Source: Nocardia sp. CDC159
GTDB taxonomy: Bacteria; Actinomycetota; Actinomycetes; Mycobacteriales; Mycobacteriaceae
NCBI RefSeq assembly: GCF_023740735.1
Contig: NZ_JAMRXH010000002.1
Coordinates: 310,001-374,000 of the forward strand
Direction: 5' to 3'
Length of the DNA: 64,000 nt
The position numbers and the translations under genes were made by a program. This document shows, piece after piece, positions 36,291 through 45,786 of this stretch; position 1 is the first letter of the stretch, and every line of letters starts with the position of its first letter. The notes below the pieces were generated by a model. The model did not search any database and was not told where the DNA came from. It worked only from the letters and a program-made list of their open reading frames with translations.

Positions 36291-37142
36291 CTACCCCGAG
36301 AGATGGAAATTGCCGGAGGTGCCGTAGATGGCCAGCGAGACCAGCAGGGTCACGGTCACGACCGCGACCAGTGAGGCGCGCACCGCATTGCCCACCGCCA
36401 CGCCGACGCCGACGGGTCCGCCGGTGGCGTGGTAGCCGTAGTAGGTGTGGATCAGCATGACCGCCAGGGCCATGAAGATCGCCTGGACGAAGGACCAGAG
36501 AATGTCGCTGGGGATCAGGAACGTCGAGAAGTAGTGGTCGTAGACGCCCGCGGACTGGCCGTAGATCACCACGGTCGCGAACCGGCTGGCCACGAACGAG
36601 GCGATCACCGCCAGCGCGTACAGCGGCACGATCGCGATCATCCCGGCCAGCACCCGGGTGCCGACCAGGAACGGCACCGGCCGGATCGCCATCGACTCCA
36701 GCGCGTCGATCTCCTCGGCCACCCGCATCGCGCCCAGCTGTGCGGTCGAACCCGCCCCGATGGTGGCGGCCAGGCCGATGCCGGAGATGACCGGCGCCGC
36801 GATGCGGACATTGATGAAGGCGGCGAAGAATCCGGTCAGCGCCTCGACGCCGATATTGCCCAGCGAGCTGTAACCCTGCACGGCGATGGTGCCGCCCGCG
36901 AACAGGGTCAGGAATCCCACGATCACCACCGTGCCACCGATCACCGCCAACGCGCCGGTGCCCATGCTTATCTCGGCGATCAGCCGGATCGTCTCGGTGC
37001 GGTAATGGGTGAGCGCGCGCGGCACGGCCGCCAGCGACTGTGCGTAGAAAAGAGCATGTCTTCCGACATTGTCGAGCGAGTCGGACATCCGGCGCACGCG
37101 TCGAACAGTACGCGGGAACCGGGATTCGATCACGAACGCCAT
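36291..37142 (-). CDS. yrbE4B: ABC-type permease YrbE4B
   Basis: The 283-residue MlaE-type permease has about five to six membrane segments and the conserved EEIDALESMAIRPVPFLVGTRVLAG motif (EQuant-like loop that contacts the Mce ATPase). With YrbE4A it makes the inner-membrane channel of the Mce4 steroid transporter; the MceG ATPase is encoded elsewhere. The ATG at 37142 is 4 bp from the yrbE4A stop. Confidence 0.93.
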   Translation of the reverse strand: MAFVIESRFPRTVRRVRRMSDSLDNVGRHALFYAQSLAAVPRALTHYRTETIRLIAEISMGTGALAVIGGTVVIVGFLTLFAGGTIAVQGYSSLGNIGVEALTGFFAAFINVRIAAPVISGIGLAATIGAGSTAQLGAMRVAEEIDALESMAIRPVPFLVGTRVLAGMIAIVPLYALAVIASFVASRFATVVIYGQSAGVYDHYFSTFLIPSDILWSFVQAIFMALAVMLIHTYYGYHATGGPVGVGVAVGNAVRASLVAVVTVTLLVSLAIYGTSGNFHLSG

Positions 37143-37146
37143 ACCG

Positions 37147-37911
37147 TCACCGCGCCGTGAACTTGATCCCAACGGCGGTGACCACGACATTGACCACGAA
37201 CAGGGCCATGAAGGAGAACACCACCGTCTGATTGACCGCGTCGCCGACGCTCTTGGGCCCACCGCGGACATTCAGGCCCAGGTAGCAGGCCATCAGCCCG
37301 GCGACCAGGCCGAACAGCGTGGCCTTGACCTCGGAGATGACCAATTCCGGCAGATGGGTCAGCAGCGTGATGCCGTTGACGAACGAACCGGGATTGACAC
37401 CCTGCAGGAATACCGAGAACAGGAAGCCGCCGACGATGCCGATCGTGCAGACCAGGCCGTTGAGCAGCGCGGCGACGAACATTGACGCCAGCACCCGCGG
37501 CACCACCAGCCGGTGCACCGGATCGATGCCGAGCACCCGCATCGCGTCGATCTCCTCGCGAATCGTCCGCGCGCCCAGATCCGCGCAGATGGCGGTGGCC
37601 CCGGCACCGGCCACGATCAGCACCGTCACGATCGGGCCGACCTGAGTCACCGCGCCGAATGCCGCACCCGCGCCGGACAGATCGGCCGCACCGATCTCGC
37701 GCAGCAGGATATTGAGCGTGAAGCTCACCAACACGGTGAACGGAATGGCTACCAGCAGGGTGGGAATGATCGACACGCGGGCGACGAACCAGGACTGGTC
37801 GACGAATTCGCGTCGTTGAAACGGGGGCCGCACCACGGCTCGGGCCACGGCGGCGGTGAGTTCGAAGAACCCGCCGACCGCCCGCAGCGGCACGGCAAGA
37901 ACCTCGTTCAT
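37147..37911 (-). CDS. yrbE4A: ABC-type permease YrbE4A
   Basis: The 254-residue MlaE-type permease carries REEIDAMRVLGIDPVHRLVVPRVLA and about six membrane segments. It is the first gene of the yrbE4A-B/mce4A-F/mam operon (ten genes, nearly all overlapping by 4 bp). AAGGAGG 8 nt upstream fixes the ATG at 37911. Two KstR-type operators, each merging with a -10-like box, lie 77 and 156 bp upstream. Confidence 0.93.
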   Translation of the reverse strand: MNEVLAVPLRAVGGFFELTAAVARAVVRPPFQRREFVDQSWFVARVSIIPTLLVAIPFTVLVSFTLNILLREIGAADLSGAGAAFGAVTQVGPIVTVLIVAGAGATAICADLGARTIREEIDAMRVLGIDPVHRLVVPRVLASMFVAALLNGLVCTIGIVGGFLFSVFLQGVNPGSFVNGITLLTHLPELVISEVKATLFGLVAGLMACYLGLNVRGGPKSVGDAVNQTVVFSFMALFVVNVVVTAVGIKFTAR

Positions 37912-37983
37912 CCGCGATTCCTCCTTGCCCTGCCCAACGGTACAGCCTGCGACGGCGAGCCCCCGTCGCCCCACCCGTCTCGA

Positions 37984-38001
37984 AGATTAGAACACGTTCC
38001 T
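37984..38001 (-). promoter_or_regulatory. KstR-type operator plus -10 box, mce4 promoter, proximal
   Basis: On the minus strand AGGAACGTGTTCTA (37988-38001) matches TnnAACnnGTTnnA except the first base, and its last TA begins a TAATCT -10 box (37984-37989). Transcription from here would leave a leader of about 65 nt before yrbE4A. Confidence 0.6.
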
Positions 38002-38062
38002 GGTACCCAGGTTCACAGATTGACCATATTTGAACTGCAATTTTCTTGCAGAACTATCCCGC

Positions 38063-38080
38063 AAGATAGAACGTGTTCAT
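38063..38080 (-). promoter_or_regulatory. KstR-type operator plus -10 box, mce4 promoter, distal
   Basis: On the minus strand ATGAACACGTTCTA (38067-38080) matches the KstR motif in 13 of its 14 constrained/free positions and runs into TATCTT (38063-38068), a TANNNT box. Same geometry as the proximal site, 79 bp away. Confidence 0.6.
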
Positions 38081-38189
38081 AGCGGATATGAATCGCCTTT
38101 GTGAGGCAAAGCACAGCCGACCCCCATGTCTACCAACTGCCGGACCACCGATCAACAGATTGTCGCGGTCAGTGGACACCTGCCGCGAG

Positions 38190-39095
38190 TCAGCCGAGAT
38201 CGTGTAGCGCTGTCGCGGAAAACGTACGCCCGGTTCGGCGCTGCGCGAAATAGTTTACGAGCGTGTCGGCCAACTCGGCCGGGGCCCATTCCGCGCCGTC
38301 GGCGTCGAAGCGCCGCTCCACCTCGGGGGCGGCCATGAGCGCGACCATCGGCCCGTAGACGACGAACACCTGCCCCGAGATCGCCGCGGCGGCCGGGGCG
38401 GCCAGATAGGCGACCAGCCGCGCCACATGATCGGGCGACAGCGGATCCACACCGTCGGCGGGGGCGTCGGAGAACACTCGCTCGGTCATGGCCGTGCGCG
38501 CGCGGGGGCAGATCGCGTTGGCGCACACGCCGTATCGGGCCAGCGCCCGCGATGCCGACAGGGTCAGTGCGGTGATGCCCGCCTTGGCCGCCGCATAGTT
38601 CGGCTGCCCCTCCGGGCCGAGCAGACCCGCCTCGGAGGAGGTGTTGATCAGCCGTCCGTACACCGGAGCACCGGTGTCCTTGGATTTGGCCCGCCAGTAC
38701 GCGCCCGCATTGCGGGAGAGCAGGAAGTGCCCGCGCAGATGGACCGCGATCACCGCGTCCCAGTCCTCGTCGGACATGTTGAAAAGCATCCGGTCCCGGA
38801 CGATTCCGGCGTTGTTGACGACGATGTCGACGCCGCCGAACGCCTCGTCGGCCGTTCGGATCAGCGCATCGGCCGTGGCCCGCTCGGCCACGCTGCCGCC
38901 GACGAATTCCGCCTTCGCACCGAGCGCCCGCAGGTCGGCCAGCGTCGCGGCGACCGCCTCGCTCTCGGCCAGATCATTGATCACCACCGCGGCTCCGGCG
39001 CGGGCCAGCGCGAGCGCCTCGGCCCGCCCCAGCCCGGCACCGGCTCCGGTCACGATCGCCACCCGACCGGACAGACTCAGTTCATTGTCTCCCAC
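38190..39095 (-). CDS. hsd4A: Short-chain dehydrogenase, Hsd4A/Rv3502c type
   Basis: The 301-residue SDR has the cofactor motif TGAGAGLGRAEALALA, VNNAGIVRDRMLFNM and the catalytic YAAAK. Rv3502c homologues (Hsd4A) act as 17-beta-hydroxysteroid dehydrogenase and/or beta-hydroxyacyl-CoA dehydrogenase in sterol side-chain breakdown (family knowledge). The GTG start has no ribosome binding site; TAGAGT lies exactly 6 nt upstream, so the mRNA is probably leaderless, and a perfect KstR site overlaps that box. It sits between ferredoxin and the mce4 operon. Confidence 0.87.
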   Translation of the reverse strand: MGDNELSLSGRVAIVTGAGAGLGRAEALALARAGAAVVINDLAESEAVAATLADLRALGAKAEFVGGSVAERATADALIRTADEAFGGVDIVVNNAGIVRDRMLFNMSDEDWDAVIAVHLRGHFLLSRNAGAYWRAKSKDTGAPVYGRLINTSSEAGLLGPEGQPNYAAAKAGITALTLSASRALARYGVCANAICPRARTAMTERVFSDAPADGVDPLSPDHVARLVAYLAAPAAAAISGQVFVVYGPMVALMAAPEVERRFDADGAEWAPAELADTLVNYFAQRRTGRTFSATALHDLG

Positions 39096-39101
39096 GCCGT
39101 G

Positions 39102-39119
39102 ACTCTAGAACGTGTTTCA
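39102..39119 (-). promoter_or_regulatory. KstR operator overlapping leaderless promoter of hsd4A
   Basis: TAGAACGTGTTTCA (39106-39119) is a perfect TnnAACnnGTTnnA. On the minus strand its terminal TA starts TAGAGT (39102-39107), followed by 6 nt and the GTG start codon. Confidence 0.75.
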
Positions 39120-39138
39120 GTTCACTGGCAAGGGCGAC

Positions 39139-39327
39139 TCATTCCAGTCTGAGCGCGGCCTTGGGGCATTGGGCGACCGCCGTGCGCACATCGTCGAGCC
39201 GGTCCGCGGGCACCTCGGACACCGACAGGTGCAATTGGTCCTCGTCGTCGAGTTCGAAGACGTCCGGGGCGATTCCGACGCAGACCCCATTGGCCTCGCA
39301 CTGGTCGAAATCCACACTGAGCTTCAT
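39139..39327 (-). CDS. fdxD: 3Fe-4S ferredoxin, FdxD type
   Basis: The 62-residue ferredoxin has three cysteines: CEANGVC and a later CP (AQCPKAALRLE), so it should bind a [3Fe-4S] cluster and pass electrons to a cytochrome P450 or oxygenase, plausibly CYP125. AAAGGAG 6 nt upstream decides the ATG at 39327. It is divergent from fadE26, with a KstR site between, as Rv3503c and Rv3504 are in M. tuberculosis. Confidence 0.9.
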   Translation of the reverse strand: MKLSVDFDQCEANGVCVGIAPDVFELDDEDQLHLSVSEVPADRLDDVRTAVAQCPKAALRLE

Positions 39328-39413
39328 CGATGACTCCTTTGCCGCAGGTATCGCGAGACTAACAACCCAGTACCGGTCGCCGCGGCCGAAACGACCCGAT
39401 CCGCCGCCCATAC

Positions 39414-39427
39414 TGGAACATGTTTCA
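39414..39427. promoter_or_regulatory. KstR operator between fdxD and fadE26
   Basis: TGGAACATGTTTCA is a perfect TnnAACnnGTTnnA match in the 171-bp divergent region, so one site can repress both directions. Confidence 0.75.
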
Positions 39428-39498
39428 CTCGGTATGCAATGATCGAGTCAACCCTCCAGCCCATACCGGCTGGCTATCGACATCGTGAGGTGCGCCCC

Positions 39499-40692
39499 AT
39501 GCGGATTGCCTACACCCCGCAACAGGAACAGCTGCGGGCCGAGCTGCGCGAGTACTTCGCCGAACTCATCACCCCGGAGCGGCGGGCGGCGCTCAGCGCG
39601 CAGACCGGTGAATACGGCCACGGCACCGTCTACCGCGACATCGTGCGCGAAATGGGCCGCGACGGCTGGCTGGCGCTGGGCTGGCCCACCGAATACGGCG
39701 GGCAGAACCGGCCGATGCTGGATCAGCTGATCTTCACCGACGAGGCCGCGATCGCCGGTGCGCCCGTGCCGTTTCTGACGATCAACTCGGTGGCGCCGAC
39801 GATCATGCACTACGGCACCGAGGAGCAGAAGAAGTTCTTCCTGCCCAGGATCGCCGCCGGGGAGCTGCACTTCGCCATCGGCTATTCCGAACCCGGCGCG
39901 GGCACCGATCTGGCCTCGCTGCGCACCACCGCGGTGCGCGACGGCGACGACTGGATCATCAATGGGCAGAAGATGTGGACCAGCCTCATCCAGTACGCCG
40001 ACTACGTCTGGCTGGCCGCGCGCACCGATCCGAATGCCCGCAAGCACAAGGGCATCAGCATGTTCATCGTGCCGACCACGGCCGCGGGCTTCTCCTGGAC
40101 CCCGGTGCGCACCATGGCCGGACCGGACACCAGCGCGACCTACTACCAGGACGTGCGGGTGCCCGCCACGGCCCTGGTCGGGCCGGAGAACGGTGGCTGG
40201 GCGCTGGTCACCAACCAGCTCAATCACGAGCGGGTGGCACTCACCTCGGCCGCGCCGCTGCAGCTGGCGCTGGCCCAGACGTTGGACTGGGCGCGAAACA
40301 ACAAGGACTCCAACGGCTCCCGGGTGATCGACAGCGAATGGGTGCGGATCAACCTGGCCCGCGTACACGCCAAGGTCGAATATCTGAAGCTGCTCAACTG
40401 GGAGATCGCCGCGCGCGCGGACGCCGGTGGGGATGCCGCGCCACGCCCGTGGGACGCCTCCACCTGCAAGGTGCTGGGCACCGAACTGGCCACCGAGGCA
40501 TACCGATCGCTCATGGAGGTGCTGGGCCCGCAGGCCTATCTGCGCCAGGATTCGCCGGGCGCCGCGCTGCGCGGGCGGCTCGAGCGCATGCATCGCGCCT
40601 GCCTGATCCTTACCTTCGGCGGCGGCACCAACGAGGTGCAGCGCGACATCATCGCCATGACCGCCCTGAAGCAACCCGCCGCCGCGCGCTGA
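39499..40692 (+). CDS. fadE26: Acyl-CoA dehydrogenase FadE26 (ChsE4 type)
   Basis: The 397-residue acyl-CoA dehydrogenase has FAIGYSEPGAGTDLASLRT, WIINGQKMWTS, the helix TNQLNHERVALTS (E244 in the position of the catalytic Glu of this subgroup) and FGGGTNEVQRDIIA. In M. tuberculosis FadE26-FadE27 form an alpha2-beta2 FAD enzyme that dehydrogenates the C8 and C5 cholesterol side-chain CoA thioesters. The ATG at 39499 has GAGG 9 nt upstream; a 20-residue upstream extension of the frame is not conserved-looking. Confidence 0.9.
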   Translation: MRIAYTPQQEQLRAELREYFAELITPERRAALSAQTGEYGHGTVYRDIVREMGRDGWLALGWPTEYGGQNRPMLDQLIFTDEAAIAGAPVPFLTINSVAPTIMHYGTEEQKKFFLPRIAAGELHFAIGYSEPGAGTDLASLRTTAVRDGDDWIINGQKMWTSLIQYADYVWLAARTDPNARKHKGISMFIVPTTAAGFSWTPVRTMAGPDTSATYYQDVRVPATALVGPENGGWALVTNQLNHERVALTSAAPLQLALAQTLDWARNNKDSNGSRVIDSEWVRINLARVHAKVEYLKLLNWEIAARADAGGDAAPRPWDASTCKVLGTELATEAYRSLMEVLGPQAYLRQDSPGAALRGRLERMHRACLILTFGGGTNEVQRDIIAMTALKQPAAAR

Positions 40693-40712
40693 CCCGAAAG
40701 CTGATCACCGTC

Positions 40713-41816
40713 ATGGATTTCACCCCCACCGAAGCCCAGCAGGACCTGGCCCGCCTGACCGGCGAGGTGTGCGAGAAGCTGGTCACCGCCGATCGCCTGC
40801 GCGAACTGGACCGGGCGGAGGTCCGCTTCGACGAGCCGCTGTGGCGCTCGCTGGCCGAGACCGGCGTGCTGGCGGCGACGCTGCCGGAGTCGGTCGGCGG
40901 CAGCGATCTCGGCGCGCTGGAGCAGACCGCGGTGCTGCGCGAACTGGGCAGGGCCGTCGCGGCGGTGCCGTATCTGTGGTCGATCGTGCTGGGCGCGGGC
41001 GCGCTGGCGCGGTTCGGTTCCGCGGCGCACCGTGAGCTGGCCGCGAAAGCCGCCGCGGGCGAGGCCATCCTGACCGTGGCGCTGGCGGAGGAGCGCAACT
41101 GGGATCCCGCCCATCCGGTGACGACCGCCACCGACGCCGGCGGCTGGCGGCTGACCGGGGCCAAGACGATCGTCCCGTTCGCCGCCCAGGCGGATCGAAT
41201 CCTGGTGCCCGCCACGGTCTCCGGATCACCCGCGATATTCCTGGTCGACCCGTCCGATCCGAGTGCGCGGGTGTCGGAACAGCAGGTGGTGGACCGCGCA
41301 CCCGAGGCCGAGGTCGAATTCGACCGCACCCCGGCCGAATTGGTGGGCACCGCCGCATCCGGCGGTGAGATCCTGGCCTGGCTGCTCGAACGCGGCTGGC
41401 TCGGCCTGGCCGCCCAGCAGCTCGGCACCCTCGAGCGCGCCCTGGACCTGGTCGCCGAATACGGCCGCGAGCGGGAGCAATTCGGCCGCAAGATCGGCGG
41501 CTTCCAGGCCGTCGCCCAGCGCCTGGCCGACGGCTACATCGCGCTGCAGGGTCTGCGCCTGGCCGTCACCCAGGCCGCCTGGCGCCTGGCCGAGGGCCTG
41601 CCCGCCGCCCAGGAGATCCACACGGCCAAGTTCTGGGCCGCCGAGGCGGGCCATCACCTCGCCCATACGGTCGTGCACGTGCACGGCGGCGTGGGCATCG
41701 ACCGCGATCACATCGTGCACAACTACTTCACCGCGGCCAAGCACCACGAATTCGCCCTCGGCGGCGCGACCGACCACCTGCGTGCCCTGGGTGCGCTGCT
41801 GGCGCAGCCGCACTAG
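40713..41816 (+). CDS. fadE27: Acyl-CoA dehydrogenase FadE27 (ChsE5 type)
   Basis: The 367-residue subunit is the diverged partner of FadE26. It keeps the fold (LPESVGGSDLGALEQTAVL, ILVPATVSG, EYGREREQFGRKIGGFQAVAQ, HVHGGVGI) but has no obvious catalytic Glu at the usual site, as expected for the non-catalytic or FAD-sharing half of the heterotetramer. It begins 20 bp after fadE26. The stop is 5 bp from the convergent kinase-like gene. Confidence 0.88.
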   Translation: MDFTPTEAQQDLARLTGEVCEKLVTADRLRELDRAEVRFDEPLWRSLAETGVLAATLPESVGGSDLGALEQTAVLRELGRAVAAVPYLWSIVLGAGALARFGSAAHRELAAKAAAGEAILTVALAEERNWDPAHPVTTATDAGGWRLTGAKTIVPFAAQADRILVPATVSGSPAIFLVDPSDPSARVSEQQVVDRAPEAEVEFDRTPAELVGTAASGGEILAWLLERGWLGLAAQQLGTLERALDLVAEYGREREQFGRKIGGFQAVAQRLADGYIALQGLRLAVTQAAWRLAEGLPAAQEIHTAKFWAAEAGHHLAHTVVHVHGGVGIDRDHIVHNYFTAAKHHEFALGGATDHLRALGALLAQPH

Positions 41817-41821
41817 CGCGG

Positions 41822-42340
41822 TCAGCGCACGGGGGTGGCGCGGGCGAGGATCTCGTCCACGGTCTGCTCGACGGTGAGATCCGAGGAGTCGAGCCACAAC
41901 CCGATGCGCGGCGTCTCGGTGCGCAGCACGGCGTCGAGATCGGCGACGGTGAACGAGCCGGGCAGATAGGCGTCCTTGGCCCGGCCCGCCTCGCGCCGGG
42001 CGACCGCGTCCGGACGGGGCGCGAGCACCACGACATAGAGCGGATTCGTGCGGATCTGCTCGATCGTGTACGGCAGGAACTCACCGAGAAAAGTGTCCTG
42101 CAGGACCGCGGTGAAGCCCGCCTCCTCGTAGTCGTCGGCGGTGCGCGCCGCCAGCCGATGCCGAAGCCGCAACTGCGCCAACGCCTCCGGACTCGGCTCG
42201 GGGGACATCTGCGCGGATCCGCCGGTGATGAAGCGGCGGAACATATCGCCGCGCACATGCGCCGACCGCGGCAGCCGTCGCGCGAGCGCCTGGGCCACCG
42301 TCGACTTTCCGGCCGCCTGGATTCCGGTGATCAAGTACAC
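41822..42340 (-). CDS. P-loop kinase/phosphotransferase-like protein
   Basis: The 172-residue protein starts at once with a Walker A motif (VYLITGIQAAGKSTVAQALA), then RGDMFRRFITGG and a C-terminal WLDSSDLTVEQTVDEILA. It resembles the chloramphenicol-phosphotransferase/AAA_33 group of small nucleoside-triphosphate kinases; the substrate is unknown. The GTG at 42340 gives the natural domain start; the frame is open 58 codons further but without domain content. It is unrelated to sterol metabolism and lacks a KstR site. Confidence 0.7.
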   Translation of the reverse strand: MYLITGIQAAGKSTVAQALARRLPRSAHVRGDMFRRFITGGSAQMSPEPSPEALAQLRLRHRLAARTADDYEEAGFTAVLQDTFLGEFLPYTIEQIRTNPLYVVVLAPRPDAVARREAGRAKDAYLPGSFTVADLDAVLRTETPRIGLWLDSSDLTVEQTVDEILARATPVR

Positions 42341-42458
42341 CGTTCGGAGGGTATCCAAGCAGGTGACGAGGTCGCATCCGAATATTCGATGAGTTTCACG
42401 GGCCCGTTTCGTCGGTATCTGAGTACACGTGACGACTGCGCAGTCGAGAGGACCGAAC

Positions 42459-42878
42459 ATGGCCAGCAAGATGATCTTCGTGAACCTTCCCGTCGACGAT
42501 CTGGATCGATCCAAGACCTTCTACGAGGCGCTGGGCTGGAAGGTCAATCCCGCGTTCACCGACGAGAACGCCGCGTGCGTCGTGGTGGACGACAACATCT
42601 GCCTGATGCTGCTGGTGAAGCCGTTCTTCTCGACCTTCACCGAACGCCCGATCGCGGACAGCGGAAAGGCCACCGGCTCGATCTATGCCCTCGCCCTGGG
42701 CAGTGCTCAGGAGGTCGACGCGCTCACCGCCGCGGCCGTGCGGGCGGGCGGCACCGAACTCGTCAACGAGGACAAACGGGCTCAGGAGGCCGCGGTCGGC
42801 ATGCACGGGCGCGCCTTCCGCGATCCGGATGGACACCATTGGGAGCCGTTCTGGATGGACTATGCGGGCCAGCGTTAG
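42459..42878 (+). CDS. VOC (glyoxalase/bleomycin-resistance) family protein
   Basis: The 139-residue protein has the VOC beta-alpha-beta-beta-beta fold with FVNLPVDDLDRSKTFYEALGW at the start and FRDPDGHHWEPFWMD at the end, as in PhnB-like members that bind a metal. AGAGG lies 8 nt upstream of the ATG. The stop overlaps the convergent sigma factor stop by 4 bp. The substrate is unknown. Confidence 0.85.
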   Translation: MASKMIFVNLPVDDLDRSKTFYEALGWKVNPAFTDENAACVVVDDNICLMLLVKPFFSTFTERPIADSGKATGSIYALALGSAQEVDALTAAAVRAGGTELVNEDKRAQEAAVGMHGRAFRDPDGHHWEPFWMDYAGQR

Positions 42879-43858
42879 GCCCGCAGTTCCGGCGGCAGTC
42901 CGAACAGCGGGAACAGCCGCTCGGTATCGAGGAAGAAGTTCAGGCCGCTGATCTTGTCACCGGCGAATTCCAGCACGGTGATCGACCACGGTGTGTACAC
43001 CCCCGGCACGTCCGACGGCTTGTACTGGCCGAAGGCGGGCAGCCCGTTCGCGCCCTCCAGCGGGATCAGGCGCGAACCGCGGCAGGCCGACGGGCCCTCC
43101 GACAGCATGAACGCGGCGACATTGTCCGGACCGGAGATCCACAGCTCGATCGGCGGCATGGACAGCGCCACATCCTGTTTCAGCAGGGCGGTGAGGGCGT
43201 CCATATCGTAGGCCTCGAAGGCCCGGACGAAGCCGTCGACGAGTTCGCGCTGCCGCGCGTCGTTCTCGTCGTAGGAGCCCGACTCGCTGGGCCGCACCTT
43301 CGACATGGTGGCCCGGGCCCGCTGCAGTGCGCTGTTGACCGAGGCCGGTGACATCATCAGCGCCTCGGCGGTCTCGTTGGCCGAGAAGCGCAGCACCTCG
43401 CGCATGATCAGGATCGCGCGCTGGGTGGCGGGCAGATGCTGCACCGCGGCCACGAACGCCAGCCGCAGCGAATCCTTGGTGGAGGTGTGCTCGGCCGGAT
43501 CCGCGCCGAAGGCCAGCCCGTTCGGGATCGGCTCGATCCAGACGTAGTCCGGCTGCGGCGGGGGCAGCGGGGTATCCGGGCTGGACGGCCCGTGCAGGTC
43601 CATCGGCCGGGCCCGCCGCTGCGGCCCGTCCAGCATGTCCAGGCACACATTGGTGGCGATCTTGTACAACCAGGAGCGCACGCTGGCCCGGCCCTCGAAC
43701 GAGTCGTAAGCCTTCCACGCCCGGGTGAACGTCTCCTGTACGGCGTCCTCGGCCTCGAACGAGGACCCCAACATCCGGTAGGCGTAAGCGCACAGCTCCC
43801 GCCGATATCCCTCGAACTGCCGCAACACCTCGTCCACGGCACCGGCCGACTTGCTCAT
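42875..43858 (-). CDS. sigG: ECF sigma factor with SnoaL-like C-terminal domain, SigG type
   Basis: The 327-residue protein has sigma region 2 (YAYRMLGSSFEAEDAVQETFTRAWKAY, then SWLYKIATNVCLDML), region 4 (ATQRAILIMREVLRFSANET with NSALQRARATM) and a C-terminal SnoaL-like domain (about 205-327) ending LFPLFGLPPELRA. The ending and region 4 resemble M. tuberculosis SigG. Such sigma factors lack a classical anti-sigma gene and use the C-terminal domain for control. The start at 43858 begins MSKSAGAVDEVL. Confidence 0.85.
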   Translation of the reverse strand: MSKSAGAVDEVLRQFEGYRRELCAYAYRMLGSSFEAEDAVQETFTRAWKAYDSFEGRASVRSWLYKIATNVCLDMLDGPQRRARPMDLHGPSSPDTPLPPPQPDYVWIEPIPNGLAFGADPAEHTSTKDSLRLAFVAAVQHLPATQRAILIMREVLRFSANETAEALMMSPASVNSALQRARATMSKVRPSESGSYDENDARQRELVDGFVRAFEAYDMDALTALLKQDVALSMPPIELWISGPDNVAAFMLSEGPSACRGSRLIPLEGANGLPAFGQYKPSDVPGVYTPWSITVLEFAGDKISGLNFFLDTERLFPLFGLPPELRA

Positions 43859-43957
43859 GCCAGACACAATGGCACAGGCCACCGACAAGAAACAGCCCGA
43901 AATCGCTGGGCCGCACCGGTTCCTACCAGGTGGAACATTCGACAGGGCAACGACGGA

Positions 43958-45604
<1,647 letters not shown>

Positions 45605-45610
45605 AGGTCA

Positions 45611-45628
45611 AAAATAGAACGCGTTCTT
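45611..45628 (-). promoter_or_regulatory. KstR-type operator overlapping leaderless fadD19 promoter
   Basis: On the minus strand AAGAACGCGTTCTA (45615-45628) matches the KstR motif except position 1; its TA opens TATTTT (45611-45616), which is followed by 6 nt and GTG. Confidence 0.68.
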
Positions 45629-45741
45629 GTGGCTGACAAGCCTCAATTTACACCGTTTACGAATCCCATCAGACGAACATAACCGTTGACAGTTCCGTCC
45701 GTCCCCGAATTGGCGAAAGCAATTGCGGCGCAATGCCGAAT

Positions 45742-45765
45742 GCCCGCCTGGCTGGCCAGGCGGGC
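45742..45765 (-). terminator. Hairpin after the second acyl-CoA ligase
   Basis: Perfect 10-bp stem GCCCGCCTGG / CCAGGCGGGC with a 4-nt loop, 22 bp downstream of the ligase stop on the minus strand. There is no clear U tract. Confidence 0.55.
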
Positions 45766-45786
45766 GCACGAGATCCGCGAGCCGAC

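Noticed and set aside
29010..36327. Long plus-strand open frames across the mce operon
   Set aside because: Antisense shadows of well-supported mce4 genes; products are His/Gln/Arg-rich without domains.
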